A stretch of 64,000 bases of DNA. It comes from Nocardioides furvisabuli (GTDB lineage: Bacteria; Actinomycetota; Actinomycetes; Propionibacteriales; Nocardioidaceae). Below the pieces are notes generated by a model. The model did no database searches. It was given only the letters and a program-made list of their open reading frames with translations, and was not told the DNA's origin. Of this stretch, positions 33,022-42,301 are shown piece after piece. Numbering within the stretch: position 1 is the stretch's first letter; each line of letters starts with the position of its first letter. A program made the translations under genes and the position numbers. The DNA lies in the NCBI RefSeq assembly GCF_021083185.1, contig NZ_JAIGQB010000003.1, positions 1-64,000 of the forward strand. Reading direction: 5' to 3'.

Positions 33022-36000
33022 GTGACCCTGCACCTGCACACGGCCGAGCGCACCGACGCCCTCGCCGACGGCCTCGCCGACCTGCTGGTCACACCCCTGC
33101 CCGACCCGTTCGCCCGCGAAGTCGTGGTGGTGCCCGCGCGAGGCGTCGAGCGCTGGCTCACCCAGCGCCTGTCCCACCGCCTCGGCACCGGCCCCCGGGG
33201 AGGCGACGGCGTCTGCGCAGGCGTCGACTTCGTGACGCCCCACTCCCTGGTGTCGCTGCTCCTGGACCGGGACGTCGAGGACCCGTGGAGTCCCGACCGG
33301 CTCGCCTGGCCGCTGCTGTCGGTCATCGACGACGTGATGGGCACGACCGGCTTCGAGGACCTCACCGCCCACCTCGGCGCAGGGGACCCCGACGACGATC
33401 GCTCGGCACGGCGCTACGCCGTGGCGCGGCGGCTGGCCGGGCTGTTCTCCTCCTACGCCGTCCAGCGGCCGGCACTCCTGGCCGACTGGCGCGCGGGCGG
33501 GCGCTCGGACGGCGCCGGCGGCGAGCTCGACGCCGACCTCGCCTGGCAGGCCGAGCTCTGGCGCCGGCTGCTCGACGCGGTCGGTGACCCGCCCCCCGAC
33601 GTACGCCACGCCGAGACCGTGGCCCGGCTGCGCCGCGGAGGCGACGACCTCGACCTGCCGCCGCGGCTCTCGCTCTTCGGCCACACCCGCATGCCGGAGA
33701 CGGAAGTCGGCCTGCTGAGGGCGCTCGGCGCGCTCCGCGAGGTCCACCTGTGGCTCCCACAGGCCTCGACGGCGCTGTGGGAGTCGCTCGCCCCGACCGC
33801 ACGCGAGGGACAGGTGCCCCGCGCCGCCGACGACTCGGCCACGCTCGTCGGCCACCCCCTCCTCGGCTCGCTCGGTCGTGACGCGCGGGAGCTGCGTCGC
33901 ACGCTCGGCGACCTGCCGACCACGTCGGTCGGGACCGCACCGGCGTCGCCACCGACGTTGCTGGGGTGGCTCCAGCACGACCTGCGCGTCAACAGCGCTC
34001 CCGGTCCCGACGAACGGGCCGGCCGCACCGGCACCGACGACTCGGTGCAGGTGCACGCCTGCCACGGTGCGGCGCGCCAGGTCGACGTACTCCGCGAGGT
34101 GCTGGTGGGGCTGCTCGAGGACGACCCGACGCTCGAGCCCCGCGACATCCTGGTGATGGTCCCCGACATCGAGACCTACGCTCCCCTGATCTCCGCGTCC
34201 TTCGGCATGGCCGACGTCGCCGGGGAGGGCGCCGGGCACCCGGGTCACCGGCTCCGCGTACGCCTGGCCGACCGCTCGCTGGCGGCCACCAACCCGCTCC
34301 TGGCGCTCGCGGCGCAGCTGGTCGAGCTGGTCCGCGGCCGGATGACGGCCAGCCAGGTGCTCGACGTCGCGGGCGCCGACCCCGTGCGCGCCCGCTTCGG
34401 CCTCGGCGACGAGGAGCTCGAGCGCATCGCGCACTGGGTCGACGTCAGCGGCATCCGCTGGGGCTACGACGCCGATCACCGCGGCACCTTCGGCCTGGCC
34501 GGCCTCGACGCCAACACGTGGGTCACCGGGCTGCGCCGGGTGCTGCTGGGCGCGGCGATGTCCGGGCTCGACCACCGCCAGGTCGCGGGCACCGTCCCGG
34601 TCGACGACGTGAGCGACGGCGACCTCGACCTGGTCGGCCGCTTCGCCGAGCTCGTCGAGCGCCTCCACACCTTCGTCACCCGCGCCGAGCAGGCCACGAC
34701 CGTCACCGACTGGACCACGGCACTGGGTGAGGCGGTGCACCACCTGACCTCGACGCCGCTGTCCGAGGTGTGGCAGGTCGCGCAGTTCGACCGCGAGGTC
34801 GCACGCATCGCGGCGGGCGCGGAGGGGACCGGCACCCGGCTGCGGCAGGCCGACGTACGAGCCCTGCTCCGGCAGCGGCTGCGCGGGCGCCCGACGCGCG
34901 CCAACTTCCGCACCGGCACGCTCACCGTCTGCACGATGGTCCCGATGCGCTCGGTGCCGCACCGGGTGGTGTGCCTGGTCGGGCTCGACGACGGCGTCTT
35001 CCCCCGGGTGTCGACCGTCGACGGCGACGACGTGCTGGCGCGCCGCCCCCGCACCGGCGAGCGCGACCTGCGCGCCGAGGACCGCCAGCTCTTCCTCGAC
35101 GCGATCGTCGCGGCCACCGACAAGCTCGTCATCACCTACACCGGCCGCGGCGAGCACACCGGCGCCGAGCGACCGCCCGCCGTGCCGCTCGGCGAGCTCC
35201 TCGACGCCCTCGACCGCACCGCCGCGTCGCCGGTGCGTGAGCACGTGCTGACCCAGCACCCGCTCCAGCCCTTCGACGAGGACAACTTCGTCGCCGGTGC
35301 GCTGCGCGGGGGCGGGCCCTTCACCTTCGACCGCTTCGCGCTCGCCGGTGCGAGCGCGGCTCGCGACGAGCGCCGCCCCGTGGGGGTGCTGGTGCCGCAC
35401 GCGCTCCCGCCCGCGGGCGCGTCCGAGGACGTCTCGCTGGCCGACCTCCACGACTTCTTCGCCCACCCCGTCCGCGGGTTCTTCCGCCGGTTGCGGATCG
35501 CGCGCCCCTATGACGCCGACGTCGTCAAGGACGCCATCCCGATCACGCTCGACGCGCTGGAGAAGTGGGCGGTCGGCGACCACCTGGCCTCCGAGGTGCT
35601 CGGCGGCGCCGACGCCCTCGCCGTGGGCAAGGCGCTCAAGGTCACCGGCCAGCTCCCACCCGGCCCGCTCGGGGAGGGCGTCCTCGACGACATCATCGAG
35701 GTGGTCCGCCCCCTGGTGATGAAGGCACTCGAGCTGCGGCGCGGACCGCAGCGCACCCTCGACGTCGACGTCGACCTGGGCGCCGGGCGCCGGCTCTCCG
35801 GCACGGTGGGCGACGTGTGGGGCAACAACGTGGTGTCGGTGTCCTTCTCCAACCTCGCCGCCAAGCACCGCCTGGCCGCGTGGATCGACGCCCTGGCCCT
35901 CGCGGCCGGGGCTCCCGACGAGAACTGGACCGTCCACACCATCGGCAAGCACCGCTCCGGCGGCCAGGTGCAGCTCATCGGCCCACTCGCCCAGCACGAG

Positions 36001-36366
36001 GCACAGGAGTGGCTGCGCGGCCTCGTCTCCCTCTACGACGCCGGCCAGCGCGAGCCGCTCCCGCTACCGGTGAAGACCTCGCTGGCGTGGGCCGAGGAGC
36101 ACCGCCGGGTGCTCGCGGGCAGCGACGGCGACCCCGACGCCCGGGCGCGCGCGGAGTGGGAGACGCCGCGCTTCAACGACGCCGGCTTCCCCAAGGAGGA
36201 CGCCGACGCCTGGCACGTCCGCGCCTTCGGCCACCACGCCGACTACTCCCTCCTCACCACCGCGCCACGCACGGGCGAGGACGGACCGCACCGGCTCGGC
36301 CACTACGCCTGGTCCCTGTGGGCACCGCTCATCGACGGCGGCCACGAGCAGGTGAGGGGCCTGTGA
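33022..36366 (+). CDS. recC: Exodeoxyribonuclease V gamma subunit RecC
   Basis: The product is 1,114 residues. RecC is the scaffold of RecBCD: it splits the duplex, carries the Chi-scanning channel, and has inactive helicase- and nuclease-like folds. Recognisable segments are LHLHTAERTDALADGL, VVVPARGVERWLTQRLSHRLG, PRLSLFGHTRMPETEVGLL, CTMVPMRSVPHRVVCLVGLDDGVFPR and the C-terminal DLHDFFAHPVRGFFRRL. I chose GTG 33022: TAGGGT (33009-33014) lies 7 bp upstream as a leaderless -10, and the in-frame GTG at 33013 would overlap it. The stop overlaps recB (GTGA). Confidence 0.9.
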   Translation: MTLHLHTAERTDALADGLADLLVTPLPDPFAREVVVVPARGVERWLTQRLSHRLGTGPRGGDGVCAGVDFVTPHSLVSLLLDRDVEDPWSPDRLAWPLLSVIDDVMGTTGFEDLTAHLGAGDPDDDRSARRYAVARRLAGLFSSYAVQRPALLADWRAGGRSDGAGGELDADLAWQAELWRRLLDAVGDPPPDVRHAETVARLRRGGDDLDLPPRLSLFGHTRMPETEVGLLRALGALREVHLWLPQASTALWESLAPTAREGQVPRAADDSATLVGHPLLGSLGRDARELRRTLGDLPTTSVGTAPASPPTLLGWLQHDLRVNSAPGPDERAGRTGTDDSVQVHACHGAARQVDVLREVLVGLLEDDPTLEPRDILVMVPDIETYAPLISASFGMADVAGEGAGHPGHRLRVRLADRSLAATNPLLALAAQLVELVRGRMTASQVLDVAGADPVRARFGLGDEELERIAHWVDVSGIRWGYDADHRGTFGLAGLDANTWVTGLRRVLLGAAMSGLDHRQVAGTVPVDDVSDGDLDLVGRFAELVERLHTFVTRAEQATTVTDWTTALGEAVHHLTSTPLSEVWQVAQFDREVARIAAGAEGTGTRLRQADVRALLRQRLRGRPTRANFRTGTLTVCTMVPMRSVPHRVVCLVGLDDGVFPRVSTVDGDDVLARRPRTGERDLRAEDRQLFLDAIVAATDKLVITYTGRGEHTGAERPPAVPLGELLDALDRTAASPVREHVLTQHPLQPFDEDNFVAGALRGGGPFTFDRFALAGASAARDERRPVGVLVPHALPPAGASEDVSLADLHDFFAHPVRGFFRRLRIARPYDADVVKDAIPITLDALEKWAVGDHLASEVLGGADALAVGKALKVTGQLPPGPLGEGVLDDIIEVVRPLVMKALELRRGPQRTLDVDVDLGAGRRLSGTVGDVWGNNVVSVSFSNLAAKHRLAAWIDALALAAGAPDENWTVHTIGKHRSGGQVQLIGPLAQHEAQEWLRGLVSLYDAGQREPLPLPVKTSLAWAEEHRRVLAGSDGDPDARARAEWETPRFNDAGFPKEDADAWHVRAFGHHADYSLLTTAPRTGEDGPHRLGHYAWSLWAPLIDGGHEQVRGL

Positions 36367-39300
36367 AGACCTTCGACATCGCCGCGGACCTCCGCCCCGG
36401 CACCACGCTGCTCGAGGCCAGCGCGGGCACGGGCAAGACGTGGACCATCGCCGCGCTCGTGGCCAAGCACGTCGCGTCCGGCGACGTACGCCTCGACGAG
36501 ATGCTGGTGGTCACCTTCACCCGCGCCGCCAGCCAGGAGCTGCGCGAGCGCGTACGCCGCCAGCTCGACGAGGCCGTGCAGCTGCTCACCGCCACGCGCG
36601 CGCCCGACCCGGCCAACCGGCTGCACACGTGGCTGCTCGACGCCGACTCGACCGCGCGGGCGGCCCGCCACGACCGCCTGACGCAGGCGCTGGTGTCCTT
36701 CGACGCGGCCACCATCGCCACCATCCACCAGTTCTGCCAGCTCGTGCTCCGCAGCCTCGGCGTGGCCGGGGACACCGACGCCTCGGCCACGCTGGTGGAG
36801 GACCTCGAGCAGCTCACCACCGAGGTGGTCGACGACCTCTACCTCGCCCGCTTCGGCTCCCAGGCACGCCCTCCGTGGAGCCGCGCCGACGCGCTGGAGC
36901 TCGCGCGGCACGTCATCGGCGACCCACGAGCCGTCGTCGAGCCGGCCGCCGTGCTCACCGCGTCACCCGACTCCTCGGCAGCGATGCGGGTCCGCTTCGC
37001 GTGCGACGTGCTGGAGGAGGTGCACCACCGCAAGCGCCGCCTCGGCGTGCTGAGCTACGACGACCTGCTGAGCCAGCTGGCCGACGCCCTCGAGGACACG
37101 CACGCGGCGGCGCGGCGCCGGATGCAGCACCGCTGGAAGTTCGTGCTGATCGACGAGTTCCAGGACACCGACCCGGTGCAGTGGCAGGTCTTCCGGCGTG
37201 CCTTCTCCGAGACCACCACGATGGTGCTGATCGGCGACCCCAAGCAGGCGATCTACGCCTTCCGCGGCGGCGACGTCGTGACCTACCTCCAGGCCGCCGA
37301 CACCGCGACCACGACCCAGACCCTCGGCGTCAACTGGCGCTCCGACCGCCCGCTGCTCGACGCCGTCCACGCGGTCCTCCAGGGCGCCCAGCTCGGTGAC
37401 GAGCGCATCGTCGTCCATCCCGTCGAGGCCCACCTCGCCCACTCACGCCTCGAGGGAGCGGGTGCTCCCTTCCGACTTCGGGTGGTCCGTCGTGCCGAGC
37501 TCGGCAAGGGGCCGCGGTCCAGGCCGCCGGTGGCGCTGTGGCGCGACCACGTCGTCACCGACACCGCCCACGACATCAAGCGACTCATCGACGCCGGTGC
37601 ACGCTTCGAGGGGCGGGACCTCAGGCCCGGCGACATCGCCGTGCTGGCGGCCCGGCGCAACGAGCTCGAGGCGGTCCAGGCGGCCCTCGCCGACATCGGC
37701 GTGCCGTCGGTGGTCAATGCCGGCGGGTCGGTCTTCCACACGCCTGCCGCCGGTGAGTGGCTCACGCTGCTCGAGGCGATGGAGCAGCCCCACCGCGCCG
37801 ACCGGGTGCGCGCCGCTGCGCTCACGTCGTTCTTCGGCCACGACGCGGTCTCGCTCGACGCCGGCGGCGACCGACTGACCGACCACCTCGCAGCACGCGT
37901 CCGCACCCTGGCCGACGTCTTCACCCGGCGAGGGGTCGCCGCCGTGGTGGAGGTGGCCGCGGTCGAGGGGCTGACCGCCCGGGTCCTCGGGCGCGTGGGC
38001 GGCGAGCGCACGCTGACCGACCTGCGCCACATCGGCGAGTCCCTGCTGCGGGTGTCCACCGAGCAGCGCCTCGGGCTGGTCGGCCTGCTCGCCTGGCTGC
38101 GCGAGCAGGTCGCCGACGACAAGCTCGAGGTCGCCTCGGAGCGCACCCGCCGCCTCGACTCCGACGCCGCCGCGGTCCAGCTGGTCACGATCCACGGCAG
38201 CAAGGGGTTGCAGTGGCCCGTCGTCTACCTCCCCACCCTGTGGAACCGCTTCACCGGTCGCGACCCGGCCGTGCCGCTCTTCCACGACGACACCGGCCGC
38301 CGGTGCCGCGACGTCGGCGGAGCGAGCGCGTTCCACCGTGACGCCGTGCGCCGCCACTGGCGCGAGGACGCGGGCGAGTCGCTTCGCCTGCTCTACGTCG
38401 CGATGACGCGCGCCCAGTCGCAGGTCGTCGCGTGGTACGCCGCCGCCGACCGCAACACCCCCGACTCCCCCCTGCACCGGATGCTCTTCGGACGCCGGCC
38501 GGGGATGGCGCCGGTGCCCGACAGCCAGGCACTGGTGGACGAGGACCGCCTCATGTCGATCCTGTCGGCCTGGGAGCAGGCGGGCGGGCCGAGCGTCGAG
38601 CTCGCCACGCTCACCCCGCCCGACCCGACGCCGATCGAGGGCTCGACCGAGCGCCTGGCCGTCCGCTCCTTCAGCCGCGAGGTCGACACCTCCTGGCGCC
38701 GTACGTCCTACTCCTCGCTCTCCGCGACGAGCGCCGCCCACGCCGCCGCGCTGTCGGAGCCCGAGATGGAGCCCCAGATGGAGCCTGAGCTGGAGGCGAG
38801 CGCCGACGCGGAGGTCTCGCCCGAGGAGCTGGACGGGGCGGCCGAGGGCGATCTCGCGGCCGCAGCGGTGCCGTCGCCGATGGCGACCCTGCCGGTCGGC
38901 GCCACCTTCGGCTCCCTGGTCCACGCGGTGCTCGAGCACGCCGACCCGGGCGCCGACGACGTCCACGCCGAGCTGCTCGCACACGTGCGCGAGCAGCTGG
39001 TCTGGTGGCCGGTCGACGTCGACCCGGTCGAGCTCGCCGACGCGCTCGTCGCGGTGTGCTCGAGCCCGCTCGGACCGCTCGCAGCCGACCGGACCCTGCT
39101 CTCCCTGGGCCTGCCCGACCGGCTGCGCGAGCTCGACTTCGAGGTCCCGCTGGCCGGTGGCGACACGGTGGCCACGCCCGCCGACGTACGCCTGGGCGAC
39201 CTCGCGCCCCTGCTGCGCCGGCACCTGCCCGAGGGTGACGCGGTCCGGGTCTACGCCGACGCACTCGACGGTGACCACGAGCTCGCGTCCCAGCCGCTGC

Positions 39301-39707
39301 GCGGCTACCTCACCGGCTCGATCGACGTGGTGCTGCGCGTCGACGTCGACGGCGCCCAGCGCTACCTCACCGTCGACTACAAGACCAACTGGCTCGGCCC
39401 GACGGACCAGCCGCTCACGGCCCACGACTACCGCCCCGAGGTGCTCGACGAGGCGATGGCGCACTCCGACTACCCGCTCCAGGCGCTGCTCTACACGGTG
39501 GTGCTCCACCGGTTCCTGCGCTGGCGACTGCCCGACTACGACCCCGCGACCCACCTCGGCGGCGTGCTCTACCTCTACCTCCGCGGCATGTGCGGACCCG
39601 AGACCCCGGTGGTCGACGGCATGCCGTGCGGCGTCTTCTCGTGGCGCCCGCCCGTGGCGCTCGTGGAGGAGCTCTCCGACCTGCTCGACGGGGTGGTGGG
39701 GGCATGA
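36363..39707 (+). CDS. recB: Exodeoxyribonuclease V beta subunit RecB
   Basis: The product is 1,114 residues, starting at GTG 36363, overlapping recC by 4 bp. RecB is the 3'-5' SF1A helicase and the only nuclease of RecBCD. Walker A LEASAGTGKTWT (near residue 20), motif II VLIDEFQDTDPVQW (near 262), QAIYAFRGGD, and motif VI LYVAMTRAQ are intact. The C-terminal nuclease shows GSIDVVLR and LTVDYKTNWLG (Asp and D-Y-K) near residues 985-1010, so cleavage should be active. An acidic linker (about residues 800-830) lies between helicase and nuclease domains. Confidence 0.93.
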   Translation: MKTFDIAADLRPGTTLLEASAGTGKTWTIAALVAKHVASGDVRLDEMLVVTFTRAASQELRERVRRQLDEAVQLLTATRAPDPANRLHTWLLDADSTARAARHDRLTQALVSFDAATIATIHQFCQLVLRSLGVAGDTDASATLVEDLEQLTTEVVDDLYLARFGSQARPPWSRADALELARHVIGDPRAVVEPAAVLTASPDSSAAMRVRFACDVLEEVHHRKRRLGVLSYDDLLSQLADALEDTHAAARRRMQHRWKFVLIDEFQDTDPVQWQVFRRAFSETTTMVLIGDPKQAIYAFRGGDVVTYLQAADTATTTQTLGVNWRSDRPLLDAVHAVLQGAQLGDERIVVHPVEAHLAHSRLEGAGAPFRLRVVRRAELGKGPRSRPPVALWRDHVVTDTAHDIKRLIDAGARFEGRDLRPGDIAVLAARRNELEAVQAALADIGVPSVVNAGGSVFHTPAAGEWLTLLEAMEQPHRADRVRAAALTSFFGHDAVSLDAGGDRLTDHLAARVRTLADVFTRRGVAAVVEVAAVEGLTARVLGRVGGERTLTDLRHIGESLLRVSTEQRLGLVGLLAWLREQVADDKLEVASERTRRLDSDAAAVQLVTIHGSKGLQWPVVYLPTLWNRFTGRDPAVPLFHDDTGRRCRDVGGASAFHRDAVRRHWREDAGESLRLLYVAMTRAQSQVVAWYAAADRNTPDSPLHRMLFGRRPGMAPVPDSQALVDEDRLMSILSAWEQAGGPSVELATLTPPDPTPIEGSTERLAVRSFSREVDTSWRRTSYSSLSATSAAHAAALSEPEMEPQMEPELEASADAEVSPEELDGAAEGDLAAAAVPSPMATLPVGATFGSLVHAVLEHADPGADDVHAELLAHVREQLVWWPVDVDPVELADALVAVCSSPLGPLAADRTLLSLGLPDRLRELDFEVPLAGGDTVATPADVRLGDLAPLLRRHLPEGDAVRVYADALDGDHELASQPLRGYLTGSIDVVLRVDVDGAQRYLTVDYKTNWLGPTDQPLTAHDYRPEVLDEAMAHSDYPLQALLYTVVLHRFLRWRLPDYDPATHLGGVLYLYLRGMCGPETPVVDGMPCGVFSWRPPVALVEELSDLLDGVVGA

Positions 39708-41482
39708 GCGAGGTCTTCGAGCCGGTCGACGCGCACGACCGCGACCTGGCGCTCGCGGCCCACGGGCTGCTGCACACCTTCAACATCGCCGGGGTGCTGA
39801 CGTCGGCGGACGTCCACGTCGCCTCGACGCTCGGGCGGCTCGCCGGCGAGCCGGACGAGTCCGTCCTGCTGGCGGTGGCGCTCGCCGTGCGGGCCGTGCG
39901 CCACGGCTCGGTCTGCCTCGACCTGGCGGCCGTGCCGGCCTCCCTCGCGGACCTCGGGCTGCCGTGGCCGACGCCGGAGCGATGGTCCGCGGCCGTCTCG
40001 GTGAGCCCGCTGCTGGCGGCCGGGGTGGTGCGCCTGGACCACGGACTGGTCTACCTCGACCGCTACCACGAGCAGGAGACCCAGGTGCTCGGCGACCTGC
40101 GCGAGCGGGGGCGGGTCGCGCACGCCGTCGACACCGGGTTGCTGGAGCAGTCGCTGGTGCGGGTCTTCCCCGCGGCGGAGTCCGACGAGCAGCGCGAGGC
40201 CTGCCGGCGGGCTGCCACGCAGGCCACGACCGTGGTCACCGGCGGCCCCGGCACCGGCAAGACGACGGCGGTCGCCGGCCTGCTGGCCGTCCTCGTCGAG
40301 CAGGCCGAGGCCCGGGGCGAGCGCCTGCGCATCGCACTGGCAGCGCCGACCGGCAAGGCCGCGGCGCGGCTCGAGCAGTCGGTGCGGGCGTCCGCCGCCC
40401 GCTTCGGGCCGGCCGACCAGGGCCGGCTCGCCGACGTGACGGCGATGACGCTGCACCGCCTGCTGCGCCAGCACCCCGGCAACAGCACCCGCTTCCGCCA
40501 CCACCGCGGCAACCGCCTGCCCCACGACCTCGTCGTGGTCGACGAGGCGTCGATGGTGTCGCTGACGATGATGGCGCGCCTGCTCGAGGCGGTCCGGCCG
40601 GAGGCTCGTCTGGTGCTGGTCGGCGACCCCGACCAGCTCAGCTCGGTCGACGCCGGCGCCGTCCTGACCGACCTCGTGCGGGGCTACGAGCACCGTCCCG
40701 ACAGCCCGGTCGCGGCCCTGCGCACCGCGCACCGCTACGGCGCCGAGATCGGCGAGCTCGCCGAGGCGCTGCGCCTCGGCGACGCCGACCGGGCGGTCGC
40801 GGCCCTGCGCGCCGGTGGCGAGGCGGTCGAGTGGGTGCGCGACGGCGACCCGGCCCGTACGATCCGCTCCTCCGTGCTGCCCCACGCGCTCGCCGTGCAC
40901 GACGCCGCAGCGGCCGGCGACGCCCGGCGGGCACTCGAGGCGCTCGAGCGGCACCGGCTGCTGTGCGCGCACCGCGACGGCCCGTTCGGCGTACGCCACT
41001 GGAACAGGCGTGTCGAGCAGTGGTTCACCGCCGAGACCGGCGAGCCCGTGCAGGACTCCGCCTATCTCGGGCGACCGCTCCTGGTCTCCTCCAACGACTA
41101 CACGCTCGGCGTCTACAACGGCGACACCGGCGTGGTCGTGGCCGGCCCGTCGGGGCCGCGCGCGGCCATCGCGACGGGTGTCGGGTTCCTCGAGCTGGCC
41201 CCCTCACGGCTCGGCGACGTGGAGACGATGCACGCGATGACGATCCACAAGTCGCAGGGCAGCCAGGCCGACGAGGTGACGGTGCTGCTGCCCGACGAGG
41301 AGTCGCGGCTGCTGACGCGCGAGCTGTTCTACACCGCGGTCACCCGCGCGCAGCGACGCGTGCGCGTCATCGGCTCGGAGTCGGCGGTCCGCGCCGCCAT
41401 CGCTCGGCAGGCCCTGCGCGCGAGTGGGCTGCGCGCCCGGCTGTCGGACGACGGAAACCTGGCCGACATGTCGGCCCGATAG
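39704..41482 (+). CDS. recD: Exodeoxyribonuclease V alpha subunit RecD
   Basis: The product is 592 residues, ATG 39704 overlapping recB by 4 bp. RecD is the fast 5'-3' SF1B helicase. Walker A GGPGTGKTTAV (near residue 182), motif II LVVVDEASMVSL, motif III LVGDPDQLSSVDAG, and the late TIHKSQGSQADEV and FYTAVTRAQRRV motifs are present. Length and order match E. coli RecD. It completes the recC-recB-recD operon; actinobacteria more often have AdnAB, so keeping RecBCD is a lineage trait. Confidence 0.92.
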   Translation: MSEVFEPVDAHDRDLALAAHGLLHTFNIAGVLTSADVHVASTLGRLAGEPDESVLLAVALAVRAVRHGSVCLDLAAVPASLADLGLPWPTPERWSAAVSVSPLLAAGVVRLDHGLVYLDRYHEQETQVLGDLRERGRVAHAVDTGLLEQSLVRVFPAAESDEQREACRRAATQATTVVTGGPGTGKTTAVAGLLAVLVEQAEARGERLRIALAAPTGKAAARLEQSVRASAARFGPADQGRLADVTAMTLHRLLRQHPGNSTRFRHHRGNRLPHDLVVVDEASMVSLTMMARLLEAVRPEARLVLVGDPDQLSSVDAGAVLTDLVRGYEHRPDSPVAALRTAHRYGAEIGELAEALRLGDADRAVAALRAGGEAVEWVRDGDPARTIRSSVLPHALAVHDAAAAGDARRALEALERHRLLCAHRDGPFGVRHWNRRVEQWFTAETGEPVQDSAYLGRPLLVSSNDYTLGVYNGDTGVVVAGPSGPRAAIATGVGFLELAPSRLGDVETMHAMTIHKSQGSQADEVTVLLPDEESRLLTRELFYTAVTRAQRRVRVIGSESAVRAAIARQALRASGLRARLSDDGNLADMSAR

Positions 41483-41491
41483 CCTCGGGCC

Positions 41492-42097
41492 ATGCCCTAC
41501 CTCATCCGTGTCGAGCTCCCCGACGTCCCGGGGTCGCTGGGCCGCGTCGCGAGCGCGATCGGCGAGGCGGGTGGTGACATCGAGGCGATCGAGATCGTCG
41601 AGAAGCGCGACGGCTACGCGGTCGACGACGTCGTGCTCGAGATCCCGCCCGGCACGATGCCCGACTCGATCGTGTCGGCGTGCAGCGTGCTTGACGGGGT
41701 CAGCGTGCTCTGGATCAACCGCTATGCCGCGGGCGGCAACCTCTTCCTCGACCTCGAGGTCGTCGAGGCCCTCACCGAGGACCCCTCCTCGGCGCGGGAC
41801 CGGGTGGTCGACCTGCTGCCGATCACGTTCCGCGTCGACTGGGCCGCGCGCGTGCGCCGCGGCGACGGAGGTCTCGCGGTGGTGCACGCGACCGACGCCG
41901 CGCCGAGCGAGTTCGACATCGGCCACCTCACCTCCCCCACCCGCCTGCCCGGCGACGACACCTACGTCGAGTGCGCTGCGCCCTTCGGCGACGACCTCAT
42001 CGCCATGGGTCGGCGCGGGGGGCCGGAGTTCCTCGACTCCGAGCTCGCCCGGCTCGAGCACCTGCTCGGGCTGGCGATGACGATCAGCCGCGCCTGA
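41492..42097 (+). CDS. ACT-domain amino-acid-binding protein
   Basis: The product is 201 residues. The first 80 residues form an ACT domain (MPYLIRVELPDVPGSLGRVASAIGEAGGDIEAIEIV), a small-molecule-binding regulator fold usually sensing amino acids. The rest (VRRGDGGLAVVHATDAAPSEFDIG, then DDLIAMGRRGGPEF) is an uncharacterised extension also seen in other actinobacterial ACT proteins. TAGCCT lies 6 bp before the ATG, fitting a separate leaderless promoter 10 bp after recD, so it need not depend on the recCBD transcript. Confidence 0.75.
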   Translation: MPYLIRVELPDVPGSLGRVASAIGEAGGDIEAIEIVEKRDGYAVDDVVLEIPPGTMPDSIVSACSVLDGVSVLWINRYAAGGNLFLDLEVVEALTEDPSSARDRVVDLLPITFRVDWAARVRRGDGGLAVVHATDAAPSEFDIGHLTSPTRLPGDDTYVECAAPFGDDLIAMGRRGGPEFLDSELARLEHLLGLAMTISRA

Positions 42098-42283
42098 GCA
42101 CTTCCTCGCCCTGAATCGCGCTGAGCGGGCACTTCCTCGCGCTGGATCGCGCCGACCGGGCACTTCCTCGCGCTGAATCGCGGTGCGGTGCGCGAGGAGC
42201 TGCCCGCTCGGCCTCGTGCACCGCGAGGAACTGCCCGCTCGGCCTCGTCCACCGCGAGGAAGTGCCCGCTCGGCGCCGGGGGG
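42098..42283. repeat. Six-unit 31-bp repeat array in inverted halves
   Basis: Units start at 42098, 42129 and 42160 in one orientation, sharing GCACTTCCTCGCG then CTGrATCGCG. Units at 42191, 42222 and 42253 are inverted, sharing CGCGAGGA, then TGCCCGCTCGG. Every unit is 31 bp, so the whole forms a large imperfect palindrome centred near 42190. It has no coding look. It could fold into long RNA or cruciform hairpins, act as a terminator, or be an array of protein sites. Confidence 0.8.
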
Positions 42284-42301
42284 CGGCTGATTCAATGGAG
42301 C

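Noticed and set aside
40000..42000. AdnAB instead of RecBCD
   Set aside because: Three overlapping genes with RecC, RecB and RecD motifs, including a SF1B RecD, exclude the two-gene AdnAB.
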